In this document: piece after piece, positions 25,875 to 34,886 of the stretch | How the letters are laid out: each line of letters opens with the position of its first letter | How positions within the stretch are numbered: the stretch's first letter is position 1 | Assembly (NCBI RefSeq): GCF_031085295.1 | Contig: NZ_JAVFWO010000004.1 | Coordinates: 248,001-312,000 of the forward strand | Origin: Microbacterium psychrotolerans | Lineage (GTDB): Bacteria > Actinomycetota > Actinomycetes > Actinomycetales > Microbacteriaceae | Reading direction: 5' to 3' | Length of the DNA: 64,000 nucleotides | Notes under the pieces: generated by a model | Told to the model about the DNA's origin: nothing | The model's database searches: none | The model's input: the letters and a program-made list of their open reading frames with translations, nothing else | Translations under genes and position numbers: made by a program

Positions 25875-27125
25875 TCAGCGCGGCTCGCGGACCCCGACCC
25901 TCTCGAGGTGCGCGTTCGTGAAGCGTCCGTCGGGGTCGAGACGCTCGAACACCGCACGCGCGTCCGCCAGACGCGGGTGGACGCGCTCCATGGCGGCACG
26001 GTCGAAGCCGTGCAGCTTGCCCCAGTGCGGCCGGGCGTCGAACGGCTCGAGCGCCGCCTCGATGCGCCCGAGGGCTGCGGCGACCTCGTCCGGGTGGTTG
26101 AACCAGGTGAAGTGGATGATCACGACGTCGCGACGGTAGGCGGGGCTCAGCCACAGCTCGTCGGCTGCGGCGGTGCGCAGCTCGGTCCAGATGAGATGGG
26201 GACGGATGCCGTCGCCCAGGGCCCGCACCGCGTTCAGCGCGGCGGGCGCATCGGCGCGGGCGACGAAGTACTCGCTCTGGATCTCGTCGCCGAACGACGG
26301 CTGGGCGTCCAGGCGGAAGTGCGGCAGTCGCAGCATCCACGGCCCCGGGACCCCCGCGAGCTCGGTGACGTTGTCCTCGACTCCGAGCGGCGAGTCGCCG
26401 GTGAGCGCGCGGACGCCGTCGAAGATCGTGTCGGGCACGACGTCGTCGTCGGTGTCGAGGCGCGTCTTGATCCACACGTAGCCGACCGACGGCTCCTCCC
26501 ACCGCGAGAACACCGAGACGCTGTAACCCGCAGAGGTGAGCTCGTCGTAGTGCGCAAGCGCGGCATCCCAGCTGACTCCGGTGTAGATGTCCTGCCGGAC
26601 GCGGAAGGCGGGCTCGATGTCGAGGGTCAGCGACACGACGATGCCGTACGCGCCGAGGCCGACGACGAGCGCGTCGAAGTCGGCGTCTCCGCGGCGCACC
26701 TCGCGGAGCTCGGCGTCGGCGCCCACGTAGCGCAGGGCGCGGACGGACGCCGAGAGCACGGGGTTCGCATCGCCCGACCCGTGCGTGCCGGTCGCCGTCG
26801 CGCCGCCGACGTTGATATGCGGAAGCGAGCCCATGTTGCGCAGCGCCCAGCCGCGGTCATCGAGCCACACCGCCAGCACCCCGTAGCGGATGCCGGCCGG
26901 CACGGTGACCGTCTGCGCGGCCTCGTCGAGCTCGAACTCGGCCGCGAAGCCGGTCACGTCCACGAGCGTCCCGGTGGTGTCGGGGAGGTCGGTGAACGAA
27001 TGGCGTGTACCCAGCGCGCGGACGCGCCCGGGCTCGCGGAGCACCCGCTGCACGTCGTCGATCGACGTCGCGTCGACGATCCGCGGCGCGGCGTACTCGT
27101 AGGTTCCGGCCCAGTTGCGCGCCAT
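25875..27125 (-). CDS. Alditol oxidase-like FAD-linked oxidoreductase
   Basis: 416 residues, the usual length for alditol/xylitol oxidase (AldO). FAD-binding domain motifs: 'ALGTRHSF' (the histidine position linked to FAD in AldO), 'GWALRNMGSLPHINVGGA' and 'TATGTHGSG'. The C-terminal substrate domain of the arabinono-lactone oxidase type ends with 'HWGKLHGF' and 'PDGRFTNAHLERV'. It should oxidise a polyol C1 hydroxyl to the aldose with O2 as acceptor. ATG 27125 has AAGGAGG seven bases upstream. It follows the GntR gene by 45 bases on the same strand. Whether its substrate is a branched polyol such as apiitol is only a guess. Confidence 0.87.
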   Translation of the reverse strand: MARNWAGTYEYAAPRIVDATSIDDVQRVLREPGRVRALGTRHSFTDLPDTTGTLVDVTGFAAEFELDEAAQTVTVPAGIRYGVLAVWLDDRGWALRNMGSLPHINVGGATATGTHGSGDANPVLSASVRALRYVGADAELREVRRGDADFDALVVGLGAYGIVVSLTLDIEPAFRVRQDIYTGVSWDAALAHYDELTSAGYSVSVFSRWEEPSVGYVWIKTRLDTDDDVVPDTIFDGVRALTGDSPLGVEDNVTELAGVPGPWMLRLPHFRLDAQPSFGDEIQSEYFVARADAPAALNAVRALGDGIRPHLIWTELRTAAADELWLSPAYRRDVVIIHFTWFNHPDEVAAALGRIEAALEPFDARPHWGKLHGFDRAAMERVHPRLADARAVFERLDPDGRFTNAHLERVGVREPR

Positions 27126-27170
27126 GGCGCCTCCTTCACTGCTCGATACGGGCACTGCTCGCTACGGGGC

Positions 27171-27908
27171 TCAGGGAGCGGCTTCTGCGGCGAGGCGCTG
27201 GGAAGCGGTCGCCATGTGCGTCGCCATCGCCGAGGCGGCGGCATCCTCGTCCCCCGCCTCGATCGCCCGAAAGACGGCCCCGTGCTCGTCGATCGCGATG
27301 CGGGCCTCGGCGTCGTCATGAACCGCTCGATCGGCGTACACCTGCAGCAGCGAGCGCACGACGTGCAGCAGGTCGACGAGCGTGTCATTGCCGGCGGCGG
27401 TGGCCAGCGCGTTGTGGAAGTCGAGGTCGGCGCGGGCGAAGGACTTGAGGTCGCTGACGCCGCTGCGCATGCGGGCGAGCGAGCCCGACAGCGAGGACAG
27501 ATCGGATGCCGCAGCCCGACCGGCAGCGAGGCGGGCGACGTAGATCTCGAGCCCCGAGCGCAGCTCGAGCAGCTCCGCGGTGTTCTTGCTGCCGATGAGC
27601 AGCCCCCACCGCAGCGTCTGCGGCAGCAGCTCACTGGCGGTGCCGCGCAGGTACGTGCCCGAGCCCGGACGGACGTCGACGATGCCGAGGATCTCCAATG
27701 CGGCGAGCGCCTCGCGCACCGCGGATCTGCCGACGCCCAGGGTGGACGCGAGCTGGCGCTCGGGCGGAAGCCTCGTTCCAGCCTCGAGATCGCCGCTCGT
27801 GAACAGGTCCATGAGCCGGCGAGCGACCTCCGACACCGGCGTCCCGCTGGGCAGCGCGCCGAGCGCGGCAGTGATCTCGGCCGAGCGGTCGTCGGGATAG
27901 GCGGGCAT
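27171..27908 (-). CDS. GntR family regulator, FCD (FadR) type
   Basis: 245 residues. The N-terminal winged helix is clear: 'GTRLPPERQLASTLGVGRSAVREALAAL' in part ('LPPERQLASTLGVGRS') and 'VRPGSGTYL'. The C-terminal FCD domain has the metal-site order 'LDFHNALATAAGN', 'DEHGAVFRAI' and 'ATHM'. FCD regulators usually sense small organic acids, which fits a sugar acid such as D-apionate. It is divergent from the binding-protein gene at 28054, with an AACCGGTT site between them. It is therefore the best candidate to bind all three sites at 25820, 27952 and 31173. Confidence 0.9.
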   Translation of the reverse strand: MPAYPDDRSAEITAALGALPSGTPVSEVARRLMDLFTSGDLEAGTRLPPERQLASTLGVGRSAVREALAALEILGIVDVRPGSGTYLRGTASELLPQTLRWGLLIGSKNTAELLELRSGLEIYVARLAAGRAAASDLSSLSGSLARMRSGVSDLKSFARADLDFHNALATAAGNDTLVDLLHVVRSLLQVYADRAVHDDAEARIAIDEHGAVFRAIEAGDEDAAASAMATHMATASQRLAAEAAP

Positions 27909-27943
27909 GCGAACAACCTACGGCAGTCGCGGCATCCGCGGGA

Positions 27944-27972
27944 TTGCTTTCGGTCAACCGGTTTGTCAGACT
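27944..27972 (+). promoter_or_regulatory. Promoter with GntR/FCD-type operator, site 1 (orphan binding protein)
   Basis: TTGCTT at 27944-27949 and CAGACT at 27967-27972 are spaced by 17 bases, and the spacer holds CGGTCAACCGGTTTGT. The operator GGTCAACCGGTTTGTCA (27952-27968) is identical over 17 bases to 31173-31189. Binding inside the spacer would block RNA polymerase directly. Confidence 0.75.
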
Positions 27973-27995
27973 GTCGACAGGCGACGATGGTCGCC

Positions 27996-28024
27996 TTTCT
28001 CACGGGTTCGTGAGAAAACGTTTC
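27996..28024. promoter_or_regulatory. Palindrome and LacI-type half-sites in the leader of the 28054 gene
   Basis: TTTCTCACG at 27996-28004 pairs exactly with CGTGAGAAA at 28009-28017 around a four-base centre. It runs into GAAAACGTTTCC at 28013-28024, whose AAACGTTT core resembles LacI-family operators and the two sites at 49484 and 49529. Both lie downstream of the predicted promoter, so they could act as a roadblock or as an mRNA hairpin. Confidence 0.5.
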
Positions 28025-28053
28025 CTGACGCTCGATGACGAGAGGCGATCACG

Positions 28054-29367
28054 ATGAAGTTCCGGAGCAGGAAGCTCATGGCGGGCACGGCGGGGGTGGC
28101 ACTGGCGGCCCTGGTCGGACTGACGGGATGCGCCTCCGGCGCGCCGGCCGGCACGCAGCCGACCCTCGACCCCGACGAGGAGGTCTCGATCACCTTCACG
28201 TTCTGGGGCAACGACGTGCGCGCCGAGCTGTACAACGAGGCCATCGCGGTCTTCGAGGAGCAGCACCCCAACATCGACGTCGACATCATCTTCCTGGCGC
28301 CCACGGACTACTGGGAGAAGCGGCAGATCGAGGCCGCCGGCTCGGGGCTGCCCGACGTCGTGACCATGGACCTGGCGTACCTGCGGCAGTACTCGCAGAG
28401 CGGGTCGCTGCTCGACCTCGAGCCCTATCTCGGCACCATCATCCAGACCGACGCGATCGATCCGCAGGTGCTGTCGGCCGGGGTCGTCGACGATGTCACG
28501 ACGGCCGTGCCCCTCTCGACGAACTCGTGGGGCATGTTCCTCAACACGACGCTGCTCGACCAGCTCGGCGTCGAGGCCTTCACCGACGGCACGTGGGAGG
28601 ACTACTACGACTGGATCGCCGAGGTCAGCGACGCCGGGAAGGCCGCGGGCGTCGACGTGTGGGGCGGCGTGGACCCGACCGGACGCATCGAGAACTTCGA
28701 GCTGCAGCTGCGCGCCGAGGGCGACAACCTGTTCGACGAGGACGGCACCCCCGGCTTCGACGAGGAGCGGCTCGCGGAGTTCTGGGACTCCGTCTCCACT
28801 CAGCGCGACGCCGGCCAGCTGGTCCCGCAGCAGCGCATCGCCGAGGTGCAGCCGCTGACGGCGTTCGACAGCGCGCTGAGCGCCAGCGACGCGACGTGGG
28901 ACAACACCGGCGCCGGGTTCCTCGCCAACCTGGGCGAGGGCTACGACATCCAGCTGATTGCTCCGCCGCTCTCTGTGGAGGACGGCAAGGATCTGTACCT
29001 GAAGGCCTCGCAGATGTACTCGATCGCCTCGAACTCGGAGCACCCGGCTGCGGCGGCGACGCTGATCGACTTCCTCATCAACTCGCCCGAGTCGGGTGAG
29101 ATCTTCGGCACCAACCGAGGTCTCCCCGCCTCCGAGACGGCGCGGGAGTCCGCCGACCTCGACGAGCTGAGCCAGACCATCGCGGACTACGAGGCATCGA
29201 TCGCCGACCGTCTCGGCGCCGCGCCGCCGGTGCCGATCGTCGGCTACGGCTCGCTGCACGAGAAGTTCCGCGAACTCGGCGAGGAGCTGAACTTCGGGAC
29301 GATGACCGTCGACGAGGCCGTGACGCAGTTCTTCGCCGAGATGGACGTCGTCGTCAGCAGCCAGTAG
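28054..29367 (+). CDS. Extracellular sugar-binding lipoprotein, family 1 (orphan)
   Basis: 437 residues. Signal peptide with lipobox 'LTGC' near residue 26, then the family-1 solute-binding fold: 'ITFTFWGNDVRAELYNEAIAVFEEQHPNI' in part ('FWGNDVRAELYN'), 'EAAGSGLPDVVTMDLAYL' and 'VPLSTNSWGMFLNTTLLDQLG' in part. Members deliver mono- or oligosaccharides to carbohydrate ABC transporters. No permease gene is adjacent: the next genes are an unassigned enzyme and an MFS transporter. It may dock on permeases encoded elsewhere, for example those at 54251-56049. Promoter site 1 puts it under the GntR/FCD regulator. Confidence 0.88.
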   Translation: MKFRSRKLMAGTAGVALAALVGLTGCASGAPAGTQPTLDPDEEVSITFTFWGNDVRAELYNEAIAVFEEQHPNIDVDIIFLAPTDYWEKRQIEAAGSGLPDVVTMDLAYLRQYSQSGSLLDLEPYLGTIIQTDAIDPQVLSAGVVDDVTTAVPLSTNSWGMFLNTTLLDQLGVEAFTDGTWEDYYDWIAEVSDAGKAAGVDVWGGVDPTGRIENFELQLRAEGDNLFDEDGTPGFDEERLAEFWDSVSTQRDAGQLVPQQRIAEVQPLTAFDSALSASDATWDNTGAGFLANLGEGYDIQLIAPPLSVEDGKDLYLKASQMYSIASNSEHPAAAATLIDFLINSPESGEIFGTNRGLPASETARESADLDELSQTIADYEASIADRLGAAPPVPIVGYGSLHEKFRELGEELNFGTMTVDEAVTQFFAEMDVVVSSQ

Positions 29368-29433
29368 CGACGGTCGTGCGGGGCGGGCTGTCGCGCCCGC
29401 CCCGCACTTCGTCACCGACCACAGAGGAGTCCC

Positions 29434-31119
29434 GTGGCCGAATCCGCTCCCCTTCCCGCCGCTCTTCCCGCCTCGCCGGCTCCCCGGCCGTCTCTCGGCA
29501 TCCAGGGACCGGTCGTCGCCTTCCAGGACCCCTGGACCGGCGACGCCTCGGACGCGATCATGCGCACGGGCACCGGCATCCCCATCCCGTCCCAGGATCC
29601 GGCGCCGACTCCGGGAGAGTTCGTCGCGGCGCTGCGCGAGCTGGGCGCCGACTTCTACGTGCACCACGTTATCCCGACGGTGCACGACCACACCGCGCTG
29701 CTGCGCGACCTCGACGATGCCGGGATCGACGTCGTGCTGGGCAACGAGTACGGCAACATCAACGGCCCGTACGTCGAGGGCACCAACCGCCACGACCTGC
29801 CGCTCGACCTGCTGCGGGATGCCGCCGCCTCGGGCCGCCTGGCCGGTGTGCTGTACGACGAGCCCGAGCACCTGCAGATCCACGCCGACCAGTACCGCAC
29901 CGACGCGCACCTGCCCCACTTCGGGCAGACCGACGGGCTCGGCGCCGAGGAGGCGATCGCCGTGATCGACACCACGGTCCGCGGCATCGTCCGGGATGTC
30001 GACGCCGCCGTCGCCGACTCGGGAGGCGGGAGTGTCCCGGTGCTCGCCGAGCAGGTGTTCCCGGTGATGTTCCACACGCTCGCGCGGGCCGGGATGACTC
30101 CGGCGCCCAAGGTCATGAAGGAGTCCTTCCAGCCGCTGCAGCTCGCGACCGCGCTCGGCGCGGCACGGCAGTACGACCGCGAGCTCTGGATCTGCGCCGA
30201 CCTCTGGGGTCCCGACGTGGGGCCATGGCTCACGCGCGCGCCCGGCTTCCCCGGCCATTCCCCCGCCGAGTTCGCCTCCGCCCTGCGGCTCGCCTACCTG
30301 TTCGCGCCGACCCGGCTGTTCGTCGAGAACATCGACGTGCTGGTGCGCCATCGCGGCGCGGGAGCGTTCGAGCGCACCGCCCACGGCGAGGTGTGGCAGG
30401 AGTTCGTGCGCGACTTCGTGCCGCGGCATCCGCTTCGCTGGAGCCACCGCGACGCACGCGCCGACATCGCCCTCGTCCACGCCGACGACAGCGACTTCGG
30501 ACGCGGCGAGCGCCCCTTCGGCAACCGCGCCGCGACGGCGCCCGCTGCGGCGGGCAGCGTCTTCGGGGCGTGGCACGCTCTCAGCCACGGGCAGCTGCCC
30601 GGCCACGGCAGCTGCCTGCACATCCCGGGCTATGACTTCCCGCGTCATCAGCTCAACGGGATCGAGCGGTCGCGGTTCCCGCTCGACGCGGGAGCGACCG
30701 AGCAGACCCGTCTGCACGGCCTCTTCCAGGCGACGCGGAACGTGCTCGTCTTCGATGAGCTGGTGCGCCCCGACCAGCTCGCGGATGCCGGCCTGATCGT
30801 CGTCGCCGGCAGCCGCCTGCCCGGAGCGACGCTGGACGCGCTCCGGGCGCGAGCGGACGCCGGCGCGACGGTGCTCGTCGCCGCGTGGCTGTACGGCGGC
30901 GAGCACGCGAACAGCGAGCGCGTGGGGCGCGGGCGGTGGATCGTCTACGAGAGCTTCGACGATTCCGACGCACAGGAGGCGATCGCCGCTCACGCCGGCG
31001 CGGCCGACGTGTGGACCCAGCGCTTCGCCGATGTGGAGGTGCGGATCCGCGCCACCAGCCCCGGCGGCGAGACGCTCGACTTCGAGATCGCGGACGCCCC
31101 GCACGATCGGATCGACTGA
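29434..31119 (+). CDS. Unassigned protein, glycosidase-like (TIM barrel plus Rossmann-like domain)
   Basis: 561 residues that I cannot place in a named family. GTG start at 29434 with AGAGGAG upstream. The pattern of strands and helices in residues 25-350 suggests a beta/alpha barrel: 'ADFYVHHVIPTVHDH', 'IDVVLGNEYGNINGPYVEG' in part, 'GVLYDEPEHLQIHADQY' and 'ELWICADLWGP'. 'YDEPEH' and 'GNEYGN' offer acidic residues in the places used by clan-A glycosidases. Residues 440-530 ('GLIVVAGSRLPG', 'GATVLVAAWLYGGEHA') look like the flavodoxin-like domain found after GH42-type barrels. No signal peptide. It lies 66 bases after the orphan binding protein, so a cytosolic glycosidase for its ligand is a fair guess. 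Confidence 0.72.
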   Translation: MAESAPLPAALPASPAPRPSLGIQGPVVAFQDPWTGDASDAIMRTGTGIPIPSQDPAPTPGEFVAALRELGADFYVHHVIPTVHDHTALLRDLDDAGIDVVLGNEYGNINGPYVEGTNRHDLPLDLLRDAAASGRLAGVLYDEPEHLQIHADQYRTDAHLPHFGQTDGLGAEEAIAVIDTTVRGIVRDVDAAVADSGGGSVPVLAEQVFPVMFHTLARAGMTPAPKVMKESFQPLQLATALGAARQYDRELWICADLWGPDVGPWLTRAPGFPGHSPAEFASALRLAYLFAPTRLFVENIDVLVRHRGAGAFERTAHGEVWQEFVRDFVPRHPLRWSHRDARADIALVHADDSDFGRGERPFGNRAATAPAAAGSVFGAWHALSHGQLPGHGSCLHIPGYDFPRHQLNGIERSRFPLDAGATEQTRLHGLFQATRNVLVFDELVRPDQLADAGLIVVAGSRLPGATLDALRARADAGATVLVAAWLYGGEHANSERVGRGRWIVYESFDDSDAQEAIAAHAGAADVWTQRFADVEVRIRATSPGGETLDFEIADAPHDRID

Positions 31120-31164
31120 CGCCCCGCGGGCTCGGATCGATGGAGGCTCGGCATCCGCACCGGC

Positions 31165-31193
31165 TTGCAATTGGTCAACCGGTTTGTCACAAT
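31165..31193 (+). promoter_or_regulatory. Promoter with GntR/FCD-type operator, site 2 (apionate operon)
   Basis: TTGCAA at 31165-31170 and CACAAT at 31188-31193 are spaced by exactly 17 bases, and the spacer is the operator itself. The stretch 31173-31189 is identical to 27952-27968, and the geometry relative to the -35 and -10 boxes is the same. The MFS start codon follows 45 bases later. Confidence 0.78.
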
Positions 31194-31238
31194 GGTGCGG
31201 TCAACCACCTCGATCACCGTCGATGAGCAGGAGTCACC

Positions 31239-32654
31239 GTGGACCACAATCAGACCGTCGCCGACGCGCCGCCCGTCGCGCGCTCCGCGATCCGAAAGGT
31301 GTCGACGCGCCTCGTGCCGTTCGTGGCGCTGATGTTCTTCATCAACTACCTCGACCGCACCGCGATCGGCTTCGCCGCCCCCAACGGCATGAACGAGGAC
31401 CTCGCCCTCAGCGCCGCTCAGTTCGGGTTCGCGTCGGGCGTCTTCTTCATCGGCTACATCCTCCTCGAGGTGCCCTCCAACCTGGCCCTGCACAGGTTCG
31501 GCGCGCGGCGCTGGCTCTCCCGCATCATGGTCAGCTGGGGCATCGTCGCGCTGCTGTTCACCTGGGTGCAGAACTTCGAGCAGCTCGTCGTGCTGCGCTT
31601 CCTGCTCGGTGTGGCCGAGGCCGGATTCTTCCCCGGGGCGATCCTCTTCCTCAGCCTCTGGGTGCCCGCGCAGTACCGCGGTCGCATCCTCATGCTCTTC
31701 TACCTGGCGCAGCCCCTCACCACCGTCATCGGCGCCCCGCTCGCCGGCTGGCTCATCCAGCAGCACGGCGCCCTCGGGCTCGAGGGCTGGCGCTTCATGT
31801 TCCTCGGCGTCGCTGTCCCCGCCATCGTCGTGGGCGTCATCGCGTGGTTCTACCTCAAGGACAAGCCGGCCGACGCGAAGTGGCTGACGCGCGACGAGCA
31901 GGTCTGGCTCACCGACGCGCTGCAGAAGGAGACGTCCGCGACGCAGAAGAAGGAGCACGGCCACGTCTCGGCGCGCTTCGCTTTCAAGAGCGGCCGTGTG
32001 TGGGTGCTGTCGTTCATCTACTTCGGCTTCATCTACGGCCTCTACGCGCTCGCGTTCTTCCTGCCGACGATCATCGAGGGCTTCCAGTCGCAGACGGGCC
32101 AGACCTTCGACACGCTGCAGAAGGGTCTCATCACCGCGATCCCGTACCTGCCGGCTGCGATCGTCATGTACTTCTGGTCGCGCGACGCGTCCAAGCGGGG
32201 CCTCAAGACCTGGCACATCGCAGGGCCTGCGATCGCCGGTGCGATCAGCATCCCGCTCGCCCTGTTCGCCGGCTCACCCGCGGCGACCATCGCGGTCATC
32301 ACTGTCACGGCGTGTGCGATCTTCGCCGCCCTGCCGAACTTCTGGACGCTGCCCACCCGCTTCCTCACCGGGGCCGCGGCCGCGGCCGGCGTCGCGCTCA
32401 TCAACACGATCGGCAACCTGGCGGGCTTCTCCGCGCCGTTCGTCACGGGCGCCGTGCACGACTGGACCGGAGGGTACGAGGTGCCGATGTTCATCGTCGG
32501 CTTCGTCATGCTGGTGTCGGCCGTGCTCATGGTGCTGCTTGCCCGCAGCAACCGCATCAACCCGGTCACGGTCGACGAGACGACGACCGACGACACCGCC
32601 GTCGACGCGGAGGCTCTGCGGGCCGCGGCCGACCCGAAGGGCGACGCGCGATGA
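31239..32654 (+). CDS. MFS transporter, anion:cation symporter (ACS) type, probable sugar-acid importer
   Basis: 471 residues with about twelve membrane segments. 'LMFFINYLDRTAIGFAAP' and 'GYILLEVPSNLALHRFGARRWLSR' (cores 'NYLDRTAIGFA', 'EVPSNLAL') are diagnostic for the ACS family, which includes hexuronate and galactarate importers. 'AEAGFFPGAILFLSLWVP' is the matching third-helix motif. ACS carriers move organic anions, so import of D-apionate or its lactone-derived acid is consistent with the genes that follow. GTG start with AGGAG six bases upstream. Its stop overlaps the next start (ATGA at 32651), so it heads the operon. Confidence 0.88.
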   Translation: MDHNQTVADAPPVARSAIRKVSTRLVPFVALMFFINYLDRTAIGFAAPNGMNEDLALSAAQFGFASGVFFIGYILLEVPSNLALHRFGARRWLSRIMVSWGIVALLFTWVQNFEQLVVLRFLLGVAEAGFFPGAILFLSLWVPAQYRGRILMLFYLAQPLTTVIGAPLAGWLIQQHGALGLEGWRFMFLGVAVPAIVVGVIAWFYLKDKPADAKWLTRDEQVWLTDALQKETSATQKKEHGHVSARFAFKSGRVWVLSFIYFGFIYGLYALAFFLPTIIEGFQSQTGQTFDTLQKGLITAIPYLPAAIVMYFWSRDASKRGLKTWHIAGPAIAGAISIPLALFAGSPAATIAVITVTACAIFAALPNFWTLPTRFLTGAAAAAGVALINTIGNLAGFSAPFVTGAVHDWTGGYEVPMFIVGFVMLVSAVLMVLLARSNRINPVTVDETTTDDTAVDAEALRAAADPKGDAR

Positions 32655-34414
32655 CGCGCCTGTGGAACGAGCCCGCCGATTTCGCGGACGAGATGATCGA
32701 CGGCTTCGTCGCGGCCAACGGCCGCTACGTCCGCCGCGTCCCGGGCGGCGTGGTGCGCAGCACCACCTCGCCGGCAGGGCAGGTCGCCGTCGTGATCGGC
32801 GGCGGGTCGGGCCACTACCCCGCGTTCGGCGGGCTCGTCGGTCCGGGGCTCGCGCACGGTGCGGCGATGGGCAACCTCTTCGCCTCGCCGTCGACGCAGC
32901 AGGTGCACGCGGTGGCGAAGGCCGCCGACAACGGTGGCGGCGTGTTCTTCACCTACGGCAACTACGCCGGCGACGTGCTCAACTTCGACGCGGCGCAGGA
33001 GCGGCTGCGCGCCGAGGGCATCGCGTGCGAGACCGTCACGGTGACCGACGACATCTTCAGCGCCACGGCCGACGAGAAGCACAAGCGCCGCGGCATCGCC
33101 GGCGACCTCACCGTGTTCCGCATCGCCGGGGCCGCCGCGGCGGCGGGCGCCGACCTCGCCGAGGTCACACGGCTCGCGCAGCACGCCAACGAGCGCACGC
33201 GGTCGTTCGGCGTCGCGTTCACCGGCTGCACACTGCCCGGCGCCGACGACCCGCTGTTCACCGTTCCCGAAGGCCGGATGGCGATCGGGCTCGGCATCCA
33301 CGGCGAACCCGGCATCGACGAGACGGGCATCCCCACGGCCGACGGCCTGGCGGAACTGCTCGTCGAGAAGCTGCTCGCCGAGGTGCCGGATGGGGTCGAC
33401 GCGGTCCGGGGGGCCCGCGTCGTCCCCATCCTCAACGGCCTGGGCTCGCTGAAGTACGAGGAGATGTTCGTCGTCTACCGGCGGATCGCCCAGCTGCTGA
33501 CCGACGCCGGCATCGAGATCGTCGACCCGCACGTGGGCGAGTACTGCACGAGCTTCGACATGGCCGGCACGTCGCTGACGCTGTTCTGGCTCGACGACGC
33601 ACTGGAGTCGCTGTGGGAGACCCCGGTCGACACCCCCGCCTACCGGCGCGGCTCGGTCGCTCCGCAGGAGCGGTCGGACGCAGCGACCGCGGCGGATGTC
33701 GCCGATGTGATCGAGCCCGGCGACGCGGCATCCCGTGCCGCTGCCGGGACCGTGCTGGCCGTCGTGCGCACGATCGCCGACACCGTCGACGCCCACGTCG
33801 ACGAACTCGGCCGGCTGGACGCGATCGCCGGCGACGGCGACCACGGCATCGGCATGCAGCGCGGCTCGCACGCCGCGCTGGCCGCCGCGGCGACCGCGGT
33901 GGATGGCGGAGCCGGCGCCCGCACCACTCTGGCGCGGGCGGCGGACGCGTGGGCCGACAAGGCCGGTGGCACTTCCGGCGCCCTCTGGGGCGTCATCCTG
34001 AACGCCGTCGCCGCGAAACTGGGCGACCAGGGCCGCCCCGACGCCGCAGCCGTGGCTGCCGGCGTCGCCGCCGGATCACGAGGCGTCACCGACTACGGCA
34101 AGGCCGAGGTCGGCGACAAGACGCTCGTCGACGCGCTCGTGCCCTTCACCTCGACGCTCACCCAGGCCGTCGACGCCGGCGCCCGGCTGACCGACGCGTG
34201 GCGGACGGCAGCGGATGCCGCCACCCGCGCCGCCGCTGCGACCGTCGACCTGCTGCCCCGCATGGGTCGCGCCCGCACGCACGGTCAGAACAGCGTGGGC
34301 ACGCCCGATCCCGGCGCGATCTCGCTCGCGCTGATCGTGACCGCCATCGCAGACACACTCGCCGTCGACACGGCCGAGACCTCAATGAAGGAGAACGCTC
34401 ATGGCACAGCCTGA
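32651..34414 (+). CDS. lerK: Dihydroxyacetone-kinase family protein, probable L-erythrulose kinase
   Basis: 587 residues with fused DhaK (about 1-340) and DhaL (about 365-587) domains, the ATP-dependent single-chain type. '[12 protein letters not shown]' is the DhaK phosphate region, and H217 in 'GIHGEPGI' is the histidine that binds the ketose covalently. In DhaL 'AGDGDHGIG' supplies the magnesium aspartates (D395, D397), followed by 'GGTSGALWG'. Proteins of this type were characterised in mycobacterial tetritol pathways as L- or D-erythrulose kinases. The next two genes are the matching isomerases, so L-erythrulose 1-phosphate is the expected product. Plain dihydroxyacetone phosphorylation cannot be excluded. 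Confidence 0.85.
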   Translation: MTRLWNEPADFADEMIDGFVAANGRYVRRVPGGVVRSTTSPAGQVAVVIGGGSGHYPAFGGLVGPGLAHGAAMGNLFASPSTQQVHAVAKAADNGGGVFFTYGNYAGDVLNFDAAQERLRAEGIACETVTVTDDIFSATADEKHKRRGIAGDLTVFRIAGAAAAAGADLAEVTRLAQHANERTRSFGVAFTGCTLPGADDPLFTVPEGRMAIGLGIHGEPGIDETGIPTADGLAELLVEKLLAEVPDGVDAVRGARVVPILNGLGSLKYEEMFVVYRRIAQLLTDAGIEIVDPHVGEYCTSFDMAGTSLTLFWLDDALESLWETPVDTPAYRRGSVAPQERSDAATAADVADVIEPGDAASRAAAGTVLAVVRTIADTVDAHVDELGRLDAIAGDGDHGIGMQRGSHAALAAAATAVDGGAGARTTLARAADAWADKAGGTSGALWGVILNAVAAKLGDQGRPDAAAVAAGVAAGSRGVTDYGKAEVGDKTLVDALVPFTSTLTQAVDAGARLTDAWRTAADAATRAAAATVDLLPRMGRARTHGQNSVGTPDPGAISLALIVTAIADTLAVDTAETSMKENAHGTA

Positions 34415-34886
34415 GACCGCCCAGCCCCTGCGCATCGTGATCGGCGCGGACGACGCCGGCTTCGACTACAAGGAGATCCTCAAGAAGGACCTCGAGCAGA
34501 ACCCCGGCGTCGCCTCCGTCATCGACGTCGGCGTGGACGCGGAGGGGCACACCCCGTACCCCAAGGTCGCGATCGAGGCGGCGCAGCAGGTCGCCGCCGG
34601 CACCGCCGACCGCGCCCTGCTGATCTGCGGCACGGGCCTGGGCGTCGCGATCGCGGCGAACAAGGTGCCCGGCATCCGCGCCGTCACCGCCCACGACTCT
34701 TACTCCGTCGAGCGCGGCGTGCTCTCCAACAACGCGCAGGTGCTCACGATGGGCCAGCGCGTCGTGGGCGTCGAGCTCGCCCGACGCCTGGTCCGCGAAT
34801 GGCTGACCTACCGCTTCGACACGTCGTCGGCCTCGGCCGACAAGGTCGCCGTCATCGACGAGTTCGAGAACACGGGCTCCTGCTGA
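34401..34886 (+). CDS. derI: RpiB/LacAB-type sugar-phosphate isomerase, probable D-erythrulose-4-phosphate isomerase
   Basis: 161 residues. '[12 protein letters not shown]' at the N-terminus, the active-site cysteine C76 in '[17 protein letters not shown]', and '[19 protein letters not shown]' in part are the family motifs. The start is at 34401 with AAGGAG eight bases upstream, 14 bases inside the kinase gene. Ribose-5-phosphate isomerase B and tetrulose-phosphate isomerases share this fold. Because it lies between an erythrulose-type kinase and a TPI-like gene, conversion of D-erythrulose 4-phosphate to D-erythrose 4-phosphate is the best reading. The product enters central metabolism. Confidence 0.85.
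   Translation: MAQPETAQPLRIVIGADDAGFDYKEILKKDLEQNPGVASVIDVGVDAEGHTPYPKVAIEAAQQVAAGTADRALLICGTGLGVAIAANKVPGIRAVTAHDSYSVERGVLSNNAQVLTMGQRVVGVELARRLVREWLTYRFDTSSASADKVAVIDEFENTGSC

Noticed and set aside
28000-31170. A 1056-codon minus-strand frame opposite the binding protein and the 29434 gene
   Set aside because: Same shadow composition, and it crosses the promoter and operator regions of the plus-strand genes.
31996-34440. An 814-codon plus-strand frame across the MFS and DAK genes
   Set aside because: Frame-shifted shadow of two genes with complete motifs.
34401-34886. Reading the RpiB-fold gene as the housekeeping ribose-5-phosphate isomerase
   Set aside because: It is embedded with overlaps in the erythrulose kinase/isomerase operon, so a tetrulose-phosphate role is more likely; the fold alone cannot decide.
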